Positions 16,146 through 25,064 are shown, numbered from the stretch's first letter. The stretch is DNA of 64,000 nucleotides from JAWXUU01 sp044426045 (GCA_044426045.1 JAWXUX010000004.1:1-64000), one strand, 5' to 3'. The notes: a model not told the origin generated them from the letters alone. Program-made: numbers and translations.

Positions 16146-18668
16146 ATGAAACAAAAATTTAATATAACAGGCATGACGTGTTCTGCTTGCAGTTCAAGGG
16201 TGGAAAAAGGCATGTCAAAACTAGACGGTGTCAAAAGCTATCAAGTGAACGTGCTAACGGGCAGTATGTTGTGTGAATATGACGAGGGTGCAATTTCTGA
16301 TGGCGAAATCATAAAAGCGGTCGAAAATTCTGGTTATGGTGCGTCGGTTTATTCGTCGGAAAAATCATCCACGCAAACTGCGGAAAAAAGCGTTCTTGCA
16401 AGCCAAAGCCAAGGTTTTAAGCTAAGACTTTGGGTGTCATTTTCATTTTTATTGCCACTGATGTATGTTGCAATGGGGCACATGGCAGGCTTGCCACTTC
16501 CCGCATTTTTGTCGGGGGAGGCTAACGCAACAAGCTTTGCATTCACGCAGTTTCTATTGTGCTTGCCAATTTGTTATATAAACAGAAACTACTATATAAA
16601 CGGCTTCAAAGCCCTTTTCAAACGCTCACCAAACATGGACAGCCTGATTGCTGTCGGTTCGGTTTCAGCTCTTGTCTATGGCGTTTTCGCAATCTATCGC
16701 ATGGGCTACGGACTCGGCGCTGGCAATATGGAACTTGTTTCAAGGTATCACAGCAACCTATATTTCGAATCTGCTGCAATGATACTAACGCTTATAACAC
16801 TCGGCAAATATTTCGAATCAAAATCAAAAGGAAAAACAAGCGAAGCACTTGAAAAGCTGATAAGCCTAGCCCCAAAAATGGCAACTCTTTGGGACGGGGA
16901 AACTGAAACGGAAGTTGAAATTTCAAATGTGAAACTCGGCGACATCTTGATTGTCAAATCGGGTGCGAGCGTTCCAGTTGATGGTGAAATCATCGAAGGT
17001 GAATGCTATGTCGACCAATCTGCAATCACGGGCGAAAGCCTCGCCGTGCATAAAAAAATCGGTGATACAGTCATCGGTGCAACAATAAATAAAAGCGGAT
17101 ATATCAAAATGCGCGCTTCAAAAGTTGGCGAGGACACAACTTTCTCTCAAATTTTGAAACTCGTGGAAAACGCAAGTGCAACAAAAGCCCCAATCGCTAA
17201 AATGGCGGATAAAATCGCGGGCGTGTTCGTGCCGGTTGTTATGGCAATCGCGGTGGTAACATGTGCGGTGTGGCTGATTTTGGGTGCAGAATTTGAATTT
17301 GCACTATCTTGTGGAATAACAGTGCTTGTGATTTCATGCCCTTGCGCTCTTGGGCTTGCAACCCCCGTTGCAATCATGGTTGGCACAGGCAAAGGCGCTG
17401 AAAATGGCATACTCGTGAAATCGGGCGAAGCACTAGAAAACGCCCACAATATCCAAACTGTGATACTCGACAAAACGGGCACAATAACTGAAGGCAAACC
17501 AAGCGTGACAGATATTCTCGCGTTTGAAATATCAAAATCCGAGCTTTTGAAAATCGCGTGCGGTCTTGAAGCAAAAAGTGAACATCCTCTTGGAAAAGCA
17601 ATTCTCGCAAATGGCACAATAAACGGTGAAAAACCGCACGAAGTGACTGATTTCCAAACGATAAGTGGTAAGGGCGTTTCGGGTGAAATCAACGGAAAAC
17701 ACTGCATTTCTGGCAACGTCCGTTTGCTAAAAGAAAACGGTATCAAATGCGAAAAACATCAAGCTGAAATTGATAAATTCACAATGTCAGGCAAAATCCC
17801 ACTTCTTTTTGCGGTGGATGGTGAACTCGTCGGAATAATCGCCGTTGCAGATAAAATCAAAAAGGGCAGTAAAGAAGCGATTGCAAAACTCAAAAACATG
17901 GGAATTGAAGTTGTCATGTTAACAGGTGACAATCAAAACACAGCAAACTTTATCGGAAGCGACCTCAATCTTGACGAAATCGTCGCGGAAGTTTTGCCGG
18001 GCGATAAAGAAAGCGTGGTGAGAAAATATCAAGCGAAAGGCAAAAAAGTTGCAATGGTTGGCGACGGTATCAACGATGCTCCCGCCCTTGTTTCAGCAGA
18101 TGTTGGTATCGCGATTGGCAGTGGCACCGATATCGCCATTGAAAGTGCCGATATAATTCTCATGAAAAGCAACCTTTCTGAAGTGGTGACAGCAATAAAA
18201 CTCAGCAAAGCAGTTATTCGCAACATAAAACAAAACCTTTTTTGGGCATTTTTCTATAACTGCCTTGGAATTCCGCTAGCCGCGGGCGTGTTTGTTTCTG
18301 TTGGACTTTCTCTTTCCCCAATGTTCGGCGCTGCCGCAATGAGCATGTCAAGCATTTTCGTCGTGTCAAACGCACTGAGATTGAAACTTTTCAAAGTGGA
18401 AAAAATCGAACAACCCGAAAATGCTGAAACAGAGCCTATTAAAGAAGAAATAAAAAATAAGGAGATAAATAATATGATAACACTAAAAATCGAAGGAATG
18501 ATGTGCATGCACTGCGTTGCACACGTCGAAAAAGCATTGAAAGCCGTTGCTGGCGTTGAAAGCGTTGAGGTGAGCCTTGAAAACAAATCGGCAACAATCA
18601 ATGTGACAACAGCGAGCAAAGAAGATTTGGAAAAAGCAGTTATCGAAGCGGGATATGAAATTGTTTAA
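16146..18668 (+). CDS. copA: Copper-exporting P1B-type ATPase fused to a C-terminal CopZ domain
   Basis: This 840-residue membrane pump moves Cu(I) out of the cytoplasm using ATP. Residues 1-70 are a heavy-metal-associated domain (CSAC, Cys12 and Cys15). Membrane helices follow, with the metal-path CPC motif at 398-400, the phosphorylated Asp442 in DKTGT, SEHPLGKA in the nucleotide domain and GDGINDAPAL. After the last helices there is a charged linker (about 755-776), then a second HMA domain (777-840) with CMHC, the size of free CopZ. The C-terminal position of the second HMA is unusual: extra HMA domains in CopA are normally at the N terminus. The start follows AGGGGA. A ribosome binding site lies inside the linker (separate entry). 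Confidence 0.95.
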   Translation: MKQKFNITGMTCSACSSRVEKGMSKLDGVKSYQVNVLTGSMLCEYDEGAISDGEIIKAVENSGYGASVYSSEKSSTQTAEKSVLASQSQGFKLRLWVSFSFLLPLMYVAMGHMAGLPLPAFLSGEANATSFAFTQFLLCLPICYINRNYYINGFKALFKRSPNMDSLIAVGSVSALVYGVFAIYRMGYGLGAGNMELVSRYHSNLYFESAAMILTLITLGKYFESKSKGKTSEALEKLISLAPKMATLWDGETETEVEISNVKLGDILIVKSGASVPVDGEIIEGECYVDQSAITGESLAVHKKIGDTVIGATINKSGYIKMRASKVGEDTTFSQILKLVENASATKAPIAKMADKIAGVFVPVVMAIAVVTCAVWLILGAEFEFALSCGITVLVISCPCALGLATPVAIMVGTGKGAENGILVKSGEALENAHNIQTVILDKTGTITEGKPSVTDILAFEISKSELLKIACGLEAKSEHPLGKAILANGTINGEKPHEVTDFQTISGKGVSGEINGKHCISGNVRLLKENGIKCEKHQAEIDKFTMSGKIPLLFAVDGELVGIIAVADKIKKGSKEAIAKLKNMGIEVVMLTGDNQNTANFIGSDLNLDEIVAEVLPGDKESVVRKYQAKGKKVAMVGDGINDAPALVSADVGIAIGSGTDIAIESADIILMKSNLSEVVTAIKLSKAVIRNIKQNLFWAFFYNCLGIPLAAGVFVSVGLSLSPMFGAAAMSMSSIFVVSNALRLKLFKVEKIEQPENAETEPIKEEIKNKEINNMITLKIEGMMCMHCVAHVEKALKAVAGVESVEVSLENKSATINVTTASKEDLEKAVIEAGYEIV
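18459..18476 (+). promoter_or_regulatory. Internal ribosome binding site and start codon for free CopZ
   Basis: Inside the copA frame, AAGGAG (18459-18464) is followed nine bases later by an in-frame ATG (18474), exactly at the first residue of the C-terminal HMA domain. The surrounding text has TAA in both other frames and looks like a former intergenic spacer. A separate 64-residue CopZ could be made from the same message. Confidence 0.65.
18474..18668 (+). CDS. copZ: Candidate internal product: copper chaperone CopZ
   Basis: The last 64 codons of copA, started from the internal ATG, would give a complete ferredoxin-fold HMA chaperone. The metal site is MMCMHC; the remaining secondary-structure pattern fits CopZ (VEKALKAVAGVESVEVSLE). 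CopZ hands Cu(I) to CopA, so making both from one message would couple their amounts. Production as a free protein is inferred from the ribosome binding site and domain boundary. The alternative is that only the fused form is made. Confidence 0.5.
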   Translation: MITLKIEGMMCMHCVAHVEKALKAVAGVESVEVSLENKSATINVTTASKEDLEKAVIEAGYEIV

Positions 18669-18702
18669 AAAAAATTTCATAATAAACCTATCAATCAAAT
18701 GA

Positions 18703-18763
18703 TTGACAAACCGCACAAAATAGCTTTATAATTACCATAAGAAACGCGTGGAAAAACACGCGT
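18703..18763 (+). promoter_or_regulatory. galE promoter and leader hairpin
   Basis: TTGACA (18703-18708) and TATAAT (18727-18732) are 18 bases apart. A hairpin, ACGCGTG with CACGCGT (18744-18763), lies in the leader about ten bases after the start point. No T-run follows, so it may stabilise the message or bind a regulator. Confidence 0.75.
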
Positions 18764-18798
18764 AAAACTCAAAATTGCTATCTATAAGGAGGCATAAT

Positions 18799-19812
18799 AT
18801 GTCAGTGCTAGTAACAGGTGGACTTGGATATATCGGCTCACACACAGTTGTGGAGCTTATTTCTGCAAACAAAGAAGTGGTCATTTGCGACAACCTTTCA
18901 AACAGTAAAGTTGCATGTCTTGACAGAATTGAAAAAATAACAGGCAAAAGACCAACATTTTATCAAATCGACGTGTGCGACGAATCTGCCCTTTGCGAAG
19001 TTTTTGAAAAGGAAGATATCCAAAGTGCAATTCATTTTGCGGGATATAAAGCAGTTGGCGAAAGCGTTCAAATACCGCTTTCCTATTATGAAAACAATAT
19101 CCTAAGCACAATTTCACTTGTGAAAGTGATGAAAAAATACGGTGCAAAAAACTTGGTGTTCTCTTCTTCGGCAACGGTCTATGGTTTTCCAAAAACATGC
19201 CCAATTTCGGAAGATTTCCCACTCGCATGCTATTCGCCATACGGCAGAACAAAACTTTTCATTGAAGATATTTTGCGTGACGAAGCAGTGGCAGATAAAA
19301 ACTTGAACGTGGCGCTACTTCGCTATTTCAACCCAATCGGTGCCCACAAATCAGGGCTTATCGGTGAAGATCCAAACGGAATTCCAAACAACTTGATGCC
19401 ATATATCACTCAAGTTGCCATTGGCAAACTTGAAAAACTCAGCATATTTGGCGACGACTATAACACGCCAGACGGCACTGGTGTTCGCGATTATATCCAC
19501 GTTGTGGATCTCGCAAAAGGTCACATCCTCGCCCTTAAAAAACTTGAAGAAAAACCAGGTGTAGTCACATATAACCTCGGCACAGGCAAGGGATATTCAG
19601 TTCTTGAAATGGTTCATGCATTCGAAAAAGCCGCAGGAAAACCACTACCATATGTGATAGCTAAAAGAAGAGCAGGCGATGTTGAAACGTGCTTCTCTAG
19701 TCCCGAAAAAGCCAAAAATGAACTAGGCTTTGTGGCGCAATATTCACTTGAAGATATGTGCTGTGACAGTTGGAATTGGCAAACAAAAAATCCAAACGGA
19801 TTTAATAACTAA
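18799..19812 (+). CDS. galE: UDP-glucose 4-epimerase
   Basis: This enzyme of 337 residues from ATG 18799 interconverts UDP-glucose and UDP-galactose with bound NAD, feeding galactose use and cell-surface polysaccharides. It has the NAD motif GGLGYIGSH near the start, SSATVYG with the catalytic Ser/Thr, and the Tyr-x-x-x-Lys pair in YGRTK; later motifs GVRDYIHVVDLA and YNLGTGKGYSV are typical of GalE. AAGGAGG sits correctly for 18799; a TTG at 18775 is in frame but less likely. No other galactose gene is beside it. Confidence 0.95.
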   Translation: MSVLVTGGLGYIGSHTVVELISANKEVVICDNLSNSKVACLDRIEKITGKRPTFYQIDVCDESALCEVFEKEDIQSAIHFAGYKAVGESVQIPLSYYENNILSTISLVKVMKKYGAKNLVFSSSATVYGFPKTCPISEDFPLACYSPYGRTKLFIEDILRDEAVADKNLNVALLRYFNPIGAHKSGLIGEDPNGIPNNLMPYITQVAIGKLEKLSIFGDDYNTPDGTGVRDYIHVVDLAKGHILALKKLEEKPGVVTYNLGTGKGYSVLEMVHAFEKAAGKPLPYVIAKRRAGDVETCFSSPEKAKNELGFVAQYSLEDMCCDSWNWQTKNPNGFNN

Positions 19813-19864
19813 TATAATAATAAATAAAATATAGGTATAACAAGACGATATAAAAGGGGATAAT

Positions 19865-20788
19865 ATGAGAATTGCAATACTAGGCGCCGGTGCAATGGGG
19901 CTGTTGTTTGGCGGATATCTGAGCCGTGAAAATGAAGTGTATCTTCTTTGCCGTGGCGAAGAAAAAATCAATAAAATCAACAACGAGGGCTTGAAAATTG
20001 AGGAATCAAACGGAAAAACAAGCACTTTTTATCCAATCGCCGTGCCAGTTGGCTCAACTGATGTGCCAAATCTTGATGTTTTGGTGCTGTTTGTGAAAAC
20101 AGGCGCAAGCAAGGAAGCACTCGAAGAAAACAAACATCTCATTTCAGAAAACACAATCTTGATGACACTTCAAAACGGAAGTGGGCATGAAGAACTTTTG
20201 AAAAAATATGCCGATGAAAAGCAAATTGCAATCGGTGTTTCTCTTGACGGCAGTTTCCTTGCTGGCAAAAACCAAATCCGCCACACTGGAAGCAATGCGA
20301 CATATTTTGGCATGCTTTCGGGCGAGGAAAACGAAACTTTGACAACTCTTGAAAAAACTTTCAACGCGTGTGGCTTTGAAACATATCTAAGCGATAAAGT
20401 GAAGCATTTCGTGTGGGAAAAACTCATCATCAACACAGCTTCAAGCGTTATGAGCGGAATTCTTGGCATGCCACAAGGTTATGTTTATGAGAACAAATCA
20501 ACTTGGGAAATAATCAAAGCGCTAGTTTCCGAAACAGTCGCCGTTGCCGCAGCTGATGGAATAATTCTAGACTATAAAACGCAACTCAAACGCGTTGAAA
20601 CGCTTGTGACAACAAATCCTGACGGAATTCCAAGCATAACAGTCGATTTAAAAGAGGGCAGAAAAACCGAAGTGGACAGCATAAGCGGAAGCGTAGTTTA
20701 CTATGGCAAAAAATACCAAATCCCAACGCCAACCCACAATATGGCGGTGAATTTAGTGCACGCAATGGAAGAAAAACCTTCAAAATAG
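19865..20788 (+). CDS. 2-dehydropantoate 2-reductase family protein
   Basis: This 307-residue NADPH-dependent reductase matches the PanE/ApbA family, which makes pantoate for coenzyme A. The N-terminal Rossmann domain opens with ILGAGAMG, and the C-terminal helical domain has the catalytic Lys region (KLIINTASSVMSGIL) and PSITVDLKEGRKTEVDSISG, typical of the substrate-binding part. AAGGGG precedes the ATG. Paralogues of PanE act on other 2-oxoacids, and no pantothenate gene is adjacent, so the pathway is likely but not certain. Confidence 0.82.
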   Translation: MRIAILGAGAMGLLFGGYLSRENEVYLLCRGEEKINKINNEGLKIEESNGKTSTFYPIAVPVGSTDVPNLDVLVLFVKTGASKEALEENKHLISENTILMTLQNGSGHEELLKKYADEKQIAIGVSLDGSFLAGKNQIRHTGSNATYFGMLSGEENETLTTLEKTFNACGFETYLSDKVKHFVWEKLIINTASSVMSGILGMPQGYVYENKSTWEIIKALVSETVAVAAADGIILDYKTQLKRVETLVTTNPDGIPSITVDLKEGRKTEVDSISGSVVYYGKKYQIPTPTHNMAVNLVHAMEEKPSK

Positions 20789-20864
20789 TTGGTTGTTCAA
20801 CAGTTCAATATCAAGCGAAACAATTTGAAAGTAATAAAATATGTAAAGAAGAGGTAAAAATTTC

Positions 20865-20893
20865 TTGACAAAAAAAGTTTTATTTGGTATACT
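20865..20893 (+). promoter_or_regulatory. Promoter of the amino-acid importer operon
   Basis: TTGACA (20865-20870) and TATACT (20888-20893) are 17 bases apart. A complete terminator follows within about 25 bases, so transcripts from here must pass or bypass it. Confidence 0.85.
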
Positions 20894-20915
20894 AACAAAA
20901 AAATATGAAACAACG

Positions 20916-20950
20916 GGGTTTCAATGTGTAAGCATTGGAACCCTTTTTTT
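20916..20950 (+). terminator. Terminator between promoter and first gene (candidate attenuator)
   Basis: GGGTTTCAATG and CATTGGAACCC pair with one G-U around a six-base loop, followed by seven T. It begins roughly 15 bases after the expected start point and 35 bases before the ATPase gene. It could attenuate the operon or, alternatively, end transcripts from the upstream reductase gene. Confidence 0.85.
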
Positions 20951-20985
20951 ATTTCTATAACTAATACTAAGGGAGTTGTAATTTT

Positions 20986-21708
20986 ATGATCGAACTACAA
21001 AATCTAAACAAATATTTCGGAGACTTGCACGTTCTTAAAGACGTTAACCTAACAGTTAGCGAGGGCGAAAAGTTGGTTATTATCGGCCCATCTGGGTCGG
21101 GTAAATCAACAACAGTTCGTTGCATGAACTTTCTTGAAGAGCCAACAAGCGGAAAGGTTATCATCGACGGAAAGGAAATCACGCATAAAAACAAAACGCA
21201 CGTGGTGAGAGAAACAACTTCAATGGTTTTCCAACAATTCAACCTCTATCCGCACATGACGGTTTTGAAAAACCTTACACTTGCGCCAATGAAATTGTTC
21301 AAAAAAACAAAACAAGAAGCGGAAGAACTTGCCTATCACTATCTTGAAGTGGTTGGACTAACAGAAAAAGCACATGTCTATCCATCAACGCTTTCGGGTG
21401 GTCAACAACAAAGAATTGCAATTGCAAGAGCACTTTGTGCCGAAACAAAAATCATTCTTTTTGACGAACCAACTTCAGCGCTTGATCCAGAAACAATCCA
21501 AGAAGTTTTGGACGTTATGATAAAACTCGCGAAAGAAAACATCACAATGGTTGTCGTGACCCACGAAATGGGATTTGCCCGCCAAGTTGCCGATAGAATT
21601 GTTTTCATGGCAGATGGCATGATACTTGAAGAAGGCACACCAGAACATTTCTTCACAAATCCTAAAAACGAAAGATTGAAACAGTTCCTTGGAAAAATCG
21701 TAAGATAA
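20986..21708 (+). CDS. Polar amino acid ABC transporter ATPase
   Basis: This 240-residue ATPase powers an amino-acid importer of the GlnQ/HisP family. It has Walker A GPSGSGKST, the family marker FQQFNLYPHMTVL after the Q-loop, signature LSGGQQQR, Walker B ILFDEPTSALDPE and the His of VVTHEMGFA. It leads an operon with a binding protein (21815) and two permeases (22954, 23672). GGGAG precedes the ATG. Confidence 0.95.
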   Translation: MIELQNLNKYFGDLHVLKDVNLTVSEGEKLVIIGPSGSGKSTTVRCMNFLEEPTSGKVIIDGKEITHKNKTHVVRETTSMVFQQFNLYPHMTVLKNLTLAPMKLFKKTKQEAEELAYHYLEVVGLTEKAHVYPSTLSGGQQQRIAIARALCAETKIILFDEPTSALDPETIQEVLDVMIKLAKENITMVVVTHEMGFARQVADRIVFMADGMILEEGTPEHFFTNPKNERLKQFLGKIVR

Positions 21709-21814
21709 CAAAGGAAATTTCAAATCAAACTAAATCAGTTCTGAAATATTGGGTACAAACCTAATATTTTTAATAAATTTTTTAATGGGTAAAGCCCGAT
21801 AGGAGAAAAAAATT

Positions 21815-22675
21815 ATGAAAAAACTTATTGCAGTGCTACTTGTTGTAGCTATGATGGCATGCATGATGACAGGTTGCGGTTCAAGCTCTTCAACTTCATC
21901 ATCAGATTTCGACGCATCAGAATACGGTGCAGACGTTCAAGCAATCGTTGATTCTGGCGTTTTGAAAGTAGGCGTTAAAAACAACGTTGAAGGTTTTGGT
22001 TTCCAAGACGTTTTGACTGGCGACTATGCAGGTCTTGAAATTGATCTTGCAGAAAAAATCGCAGCAGAACTTGGCGTTGAAGTTGAATACACAACTGTAA
22101 CAGCAGCAACAAGAACAGAACTTTTGGATTCAGGTGACCTTGATTGCGTTATCGCAACATTCACAGTAACAGACGAAAGAAAACTAAGCTGGGACTTCAC
22201 AACAGCATATTATGTTGATGCAGTAACAGTTTTGGTTGAAGATTCTTCAAACATCACTGATTTGTCAGGATTGGTTGGCAAAACTGTCGGCGTTTCATCT
22301 GGTTCAACATCAGCAAAAGCAGTAGTTGTTGCAATGATCGAAGCTGGTCTTATTTCAGCAGATAGCTACGATGCAGACACATTTGATGCTGCAACTTGGA
22401 CAACAGATATCTCTTTCCGTCAATATGATGACTACCCATCAATCTCACTTGCACTTTCTGCTGGCGAAGTTGACGCTTTCAGTGTTGACAAATCAATCTT
22501 GTCAATCTATAAAACAGAAGGTCGTTCATTCATCGAAGAAAACTTCTCACCACAAGATTACGGTATCGCAACAGCAAAAGATTCAGGATTGTCAACTCTT
22601 TGCGAAGAATTCGTTACTGAATGGCTAGCTGATGGCACAATGGCTGCACTTATCTCAGCAAACGGTATTGAATAA
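21815..22675 (+). CDS. Amino acid ABC transporter binding lipoprotein
   Basis: This 286-residue lipoprotein binds an amino acid outside the cell (family 3 binding protein). The signal ends M-T-G-C (Cys21), then a Ser-rich linker. Typical features are SGVLKVGVKNNVEGFGF, YAGLEIDLAEKIAAELG and FTVTDERKLSWDFT. A glutamate, glutamine or aspartate ligand is likely for the family but not decided by sequence. The gene is followed by a MITE-like element and a terminator, so the permeases downstream probably receive less message. Confidence 0.9.
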   Translation: MKKLIAVLLVVAMMACMMTGCGSSSSTSSSDFDASEYGADVQAIVDSGVLKVGVKNNVEGFGFQDVLTGDYAGLEIDLAEKIAAELGVEVEYTTVTAATRTELLDSGDLDCVIATFTVTDERKLSWDFTTAYYVDAVTVLVEDSSNITDLSGLVGKTVGVSSGSTSAKAVVVAMIEAGLISADSYDADTFDAATWTTDISFRQYDDYPSISLALSAGEVDAFSVDKSILSIYKTEGRSFIEENFSPQDYGIATAKDSGLSTLCEEFVTEWLADGTMAALISANGIE

Positions 22676-22692
22676 GAACAAATATAACTAAA

Positions 22693-22851
22693 GGGCACTT
22701 CTAAAAAGTATTGACCAAAGATTGATTTCAAAAAAAGTGCGTATTTTTTGCAGAATTTCGACGTAAAACTGGACGTTTTTCTAGAAATTTTGTGAAAAAT
22801 CAAGCCTTTTTTGGGAATTAAGATTTGAGTTAAGACTTTTTAGAAGTGACC
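22693..22851 (+). mobile_element. MITE-like element, copy 2 (159 bp), inside the importer operon
   Basis: It has the same inverted ends as copy 1 (GGGCACTTCTAAAAAGT and ACTTTTTAGAAGTGACC) and TAAA on both flanks (22689-22692 and 22852-22855). The central segment of about 22 bases seen in copy 1 is absent. Its outer parts are almost identical to copy 1, suggesting recent spread. It sits 17 bases after the binding-protein stop codon. Confidence 0.82.
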
Positions 22852-22862
22852 TAAAGAAAAAG

Positions 22863-22893
22863 AAGTAAGACTCTTTTTGAGTCTTACTTTTTA
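22863..22893 (+). terminator. Intra-operon terminator after the binding-protein gene
   Basis: AAGTAAGACTC and GAGTCTTACTT form a perfect 11-base stem with a T5 loop, followed by TTTATAAG. It should cut down transcription into the permease genes, giving more binding protein than permease. Confidence 0.85.
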
Positions 22894-22953
22894 TAAGTGA
22901 TTACCAACATAAATGTGCTAATCATTTATAAGAAGTAAGAAAAGGATAATATT

Positions 22954-23667
22954 ATGGGAAATTTAACATCAATTGATGCATGGATGAAAGTTTGGACTTT
23001 CAAAGAGATATTTTTCCAAGGCTTTGGAAACACACTGCTAACATCAGTTTGTGCACTTGTCATGGCATTGGTGCTTGGCATTTTGTTCGGGCTTATGTCA
23101 ACAGGCGAAATCAAAATTTTGAGAATAATTGCAAGGGTGTATGTTGAAGTCATTCAAAACACGCCAATAATTTTGCAAATGTGCTTTTTGTATTATGCAT
23201 TGGTATTCTCTGGAAACGGTATCGGAATTTTGAACACAGGTATCGTGGCACTTGGAATATATCACGGCGCCTATATATCAGAAGTTGTGCGAGCAGGTAT
23301 CGAGGCAATCCCAAAAGGGCAGTCGGAAGCCGCAAGTTCGCAAGGTTTTGGATATATTGGAAGAATGTTTCATATCATCTTGCCACAAAGTATCAAAATC
23401 ATCTTGCCACCAATGGTTAACCAAGCCGTTAACCTTGTGAAAAACACATCATGTCTTTATATCGTTGGTGGTTCAGACCTTATCTCAGCAACGTATAACT
23501 TCGTGACTGGCGCAACAACAGGCGGAGCATACGGACCTGCTTATGTTGTTTGTGGTATTTTGTTCTTCATCATGTGTTTCCCACTTTCATATTTTGCATC
23601 AAAACTTGAAATTTCTTTGAAGCAAAGGGAACAACGCGTGCAAAAAGCAACAGCGAAGGAGGCGTAA
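22954..23667 (+). CDS. Amino acid ABC transporter permease 1
   Basis: This 237-residue membrane protein matches the HisMQ family: an early FQGFGNTLLTSV segment, about five helices, and the EAA loop EAASSQGFGYIGRMFHIILPQ. It forms a heterodimer with the next permease. AAAAGGA precedes the ATG, and the second permease starts 4 bases after its stop codon. Confidence 0.93.
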   Translation: MGNLTSIDAWMKVWTFKEIFFQGFGNTLLTSVCALVMALVLGILFGLMSTGEIKILRIIARVYVEVIQNTPIILQMCFLYYALVFSGNGIGILNTGIVALGIYHGAYISEVVRAGIEAIPKGQSEAASSQGFGYIGRMFHIILPQSIKIILPPMVNQAVNLVKNTSCLYIVGGSDLISATYNFVTGATTGGAYGPAYVVCGILFFIMCFPLSYFASKLEISLKQREQRVQKATAKEA

Positions 23668-23671
23668 TAGT

Positions 23672-24439
23672 ATGGAAAATTTAATTGGAAGCTTTTCGAT
23701 TTTTGCATATTCAGGCGTGCTATCGTATATAATGAAGGGTGTATTCTTCACGATCGTCATCGCTGTATTTTCAGTTGTCGTGGGCGTTTTGTTCGGTTCA
23801 GTTCTCGCCATTGCAAGAAACTATTGCACAAGCAAGAAAACAAGAATTTTCAAATGGCTAGCAACAGGTTATATCGAACTTTTCAGAAACACACCACTTC
23901 TTTTGTGGATATTTGTGTGCTTGGTTTTCTGCCCAGCACCAGCCAATTTGCCTAAACTTTTGGGACTTTCATCAACAGAAATGAAACTCATGTTCAGGGC
24001 GGTTGTCGCACTTGTGTTGTTCACATCATCAGTAATCGCGGAAATCGTGCGTGGCGGTTTGAATGCCGTTGCAAAAGGTCAGTTCGAAGCTGGTCATTCA
24101 CAAGGTTTCAGCATTGTGCAAGTAATGATTTTCATCGTATTGCCACAAGCATATAGGAAAATCGTGCCAACACTTCTTTCTCAAGTTGTAACAACAATCA
24201 AAGATACATCATATCTTGCAAACGTCGCAATCATCGAGCTTATGTCAAGAATAAGACAAATCATGACAACAGCATATCTTTATAATGGCACAGGCACAAC
24301 AAATGTTTCGGATGTTTTCGTTTTGTTTGGGTTCGCAAGTTTGATATATTTCATAATCAACTTCAGCATTTCTTGCGTTGTTCGTCACATGACAAAACAG
24401 CGTGAAAAAGCAATCGTTATAAAACCAGCCACAACCTAG
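23672..24439 (+). CDS. Amino acid ABC transporter permease 2
   Basis: This 255-residue membrane protein is the partner HisMQ-type permease. The EAA loop EAGHSQGFSIVQVMIFIVLPQ and the YIELFRNTPLLLWIF segment are typical. Its ribosome binding site (GGAGG) lies in the last codons of the first permease. The next gene starts 13 bases later, so it is likely co-transcribed. Confidence 0.93.
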   Translation: MENLIGSFSIFAYSGVLSYIMKGVFFTIVIAVFSVVVGVLFGSVLAIARNYCTSKKTRIFKWLATGYIELFRNTPLLLWIFVCLVFCPAPANLPKLLGLSSTEMKLMFRAVVALVLFTSSVIAEIVRGGLNAVAKGQFEAGHSQGFSIVQVMIFIVLPQAYRKIVPTLLSQVVTTIKDTSYLANVAIIELMSRIRQIMTTAYLYNGTGTTNVSDVFVLFGFASLIYFIINFSISCVVRHMTKQREKAIVIKPATT

Positions 24440-24452
24440 GGGGTAAAACATT

Positions 24453-25064
24453 ATGAAACCTTATGTAATCACAATATCAAGACAATTCGGAAGTTTGGGA
24501 CGCGCAATCGCAAGCGAACTTTCACTTATGCTTGGAATAAATTTTTATGATCGCGACATCGTTGAAGAAACATCAAAAAGATTGGGACTTCCAGTATCAG
24601 AAATAAGCAAAAAAGAAGAAGCATCAAAAAATAAATATCACAAAAGAGCATACCCACTTGGAATTGGCGTGCCAAAAATCCAAGACGAAATTTTCATGGT
24701 TCAACGCAATATCATCGAAGACCTTGCGAGAAAAGAATCATGCATCATCGTGGGAAGATGTGCCGAAAGCATTCTTGCAGGCAACAAAAGAGCGTTGCAT
24801 GTTTATATCTATGCACCATATATGCAAAGATTTAAAAACTGCACGGAAAAACTCGGCATGGACGAAGCAACTGCTAAAAAGTTGATAAAAGAAGTCGATT
24901 TTTCAAGAAACCTATATCACAAACACTACTGCCCAGAAGTCAAAAATGAAACATCAAACCACGATATCATGCTAGACAGCAGTAAATTCGGCGTGACAGG
25001 CACTGCAGAAATCCTCGCAAAACTTGTGCAAAGCATGTTCATTTTGGAAGAGGGCAACATCTAG
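24453..25064 (+). CDS. Cytidylate kinase-like P-loop protein
   Basis: This 203-residue protein matches the cytidylate kinase-like family common in Clostridia. It begins ITISRQFGSLGRAIAS, a P-loop-like nucleotide site near the N terminus, then NFYDRDIVEETSKRLG and IVGRCAESIL. True Cmk proteins serve CTP supply; this family is shorter and its substrate is unproven. It ends the amino-acid importer operon, which is an odd partner; the link may be only shared transcription. GGGGG precedes the ATG. Confidence 0.8.
   Translation: MKPYVITISRQFGSLGRAIASELSLMLGINFYDRDIVEETSKRLGLPVSEISKKEEASKNKYHKRAYPLGIGVPKIQDEIFMVQRNIIEDLARKESCIIVGRCAESILAGNKRALHVYIYAPYMQRFKNCTEKLGMDEATAKKLIKEVDFSRNLYHKHYCPEVKNETSNHDIMLDSSKFGVTGTAEILAKLVQSMFILEEGNI

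Noticed and set aside
18430..18480. Programmed frameshift site in copA
   Set aside because: There is no heptameric slip site with a following hairpin at the junction; the internal Shine-Dalgarno and ATG explain the layout better.
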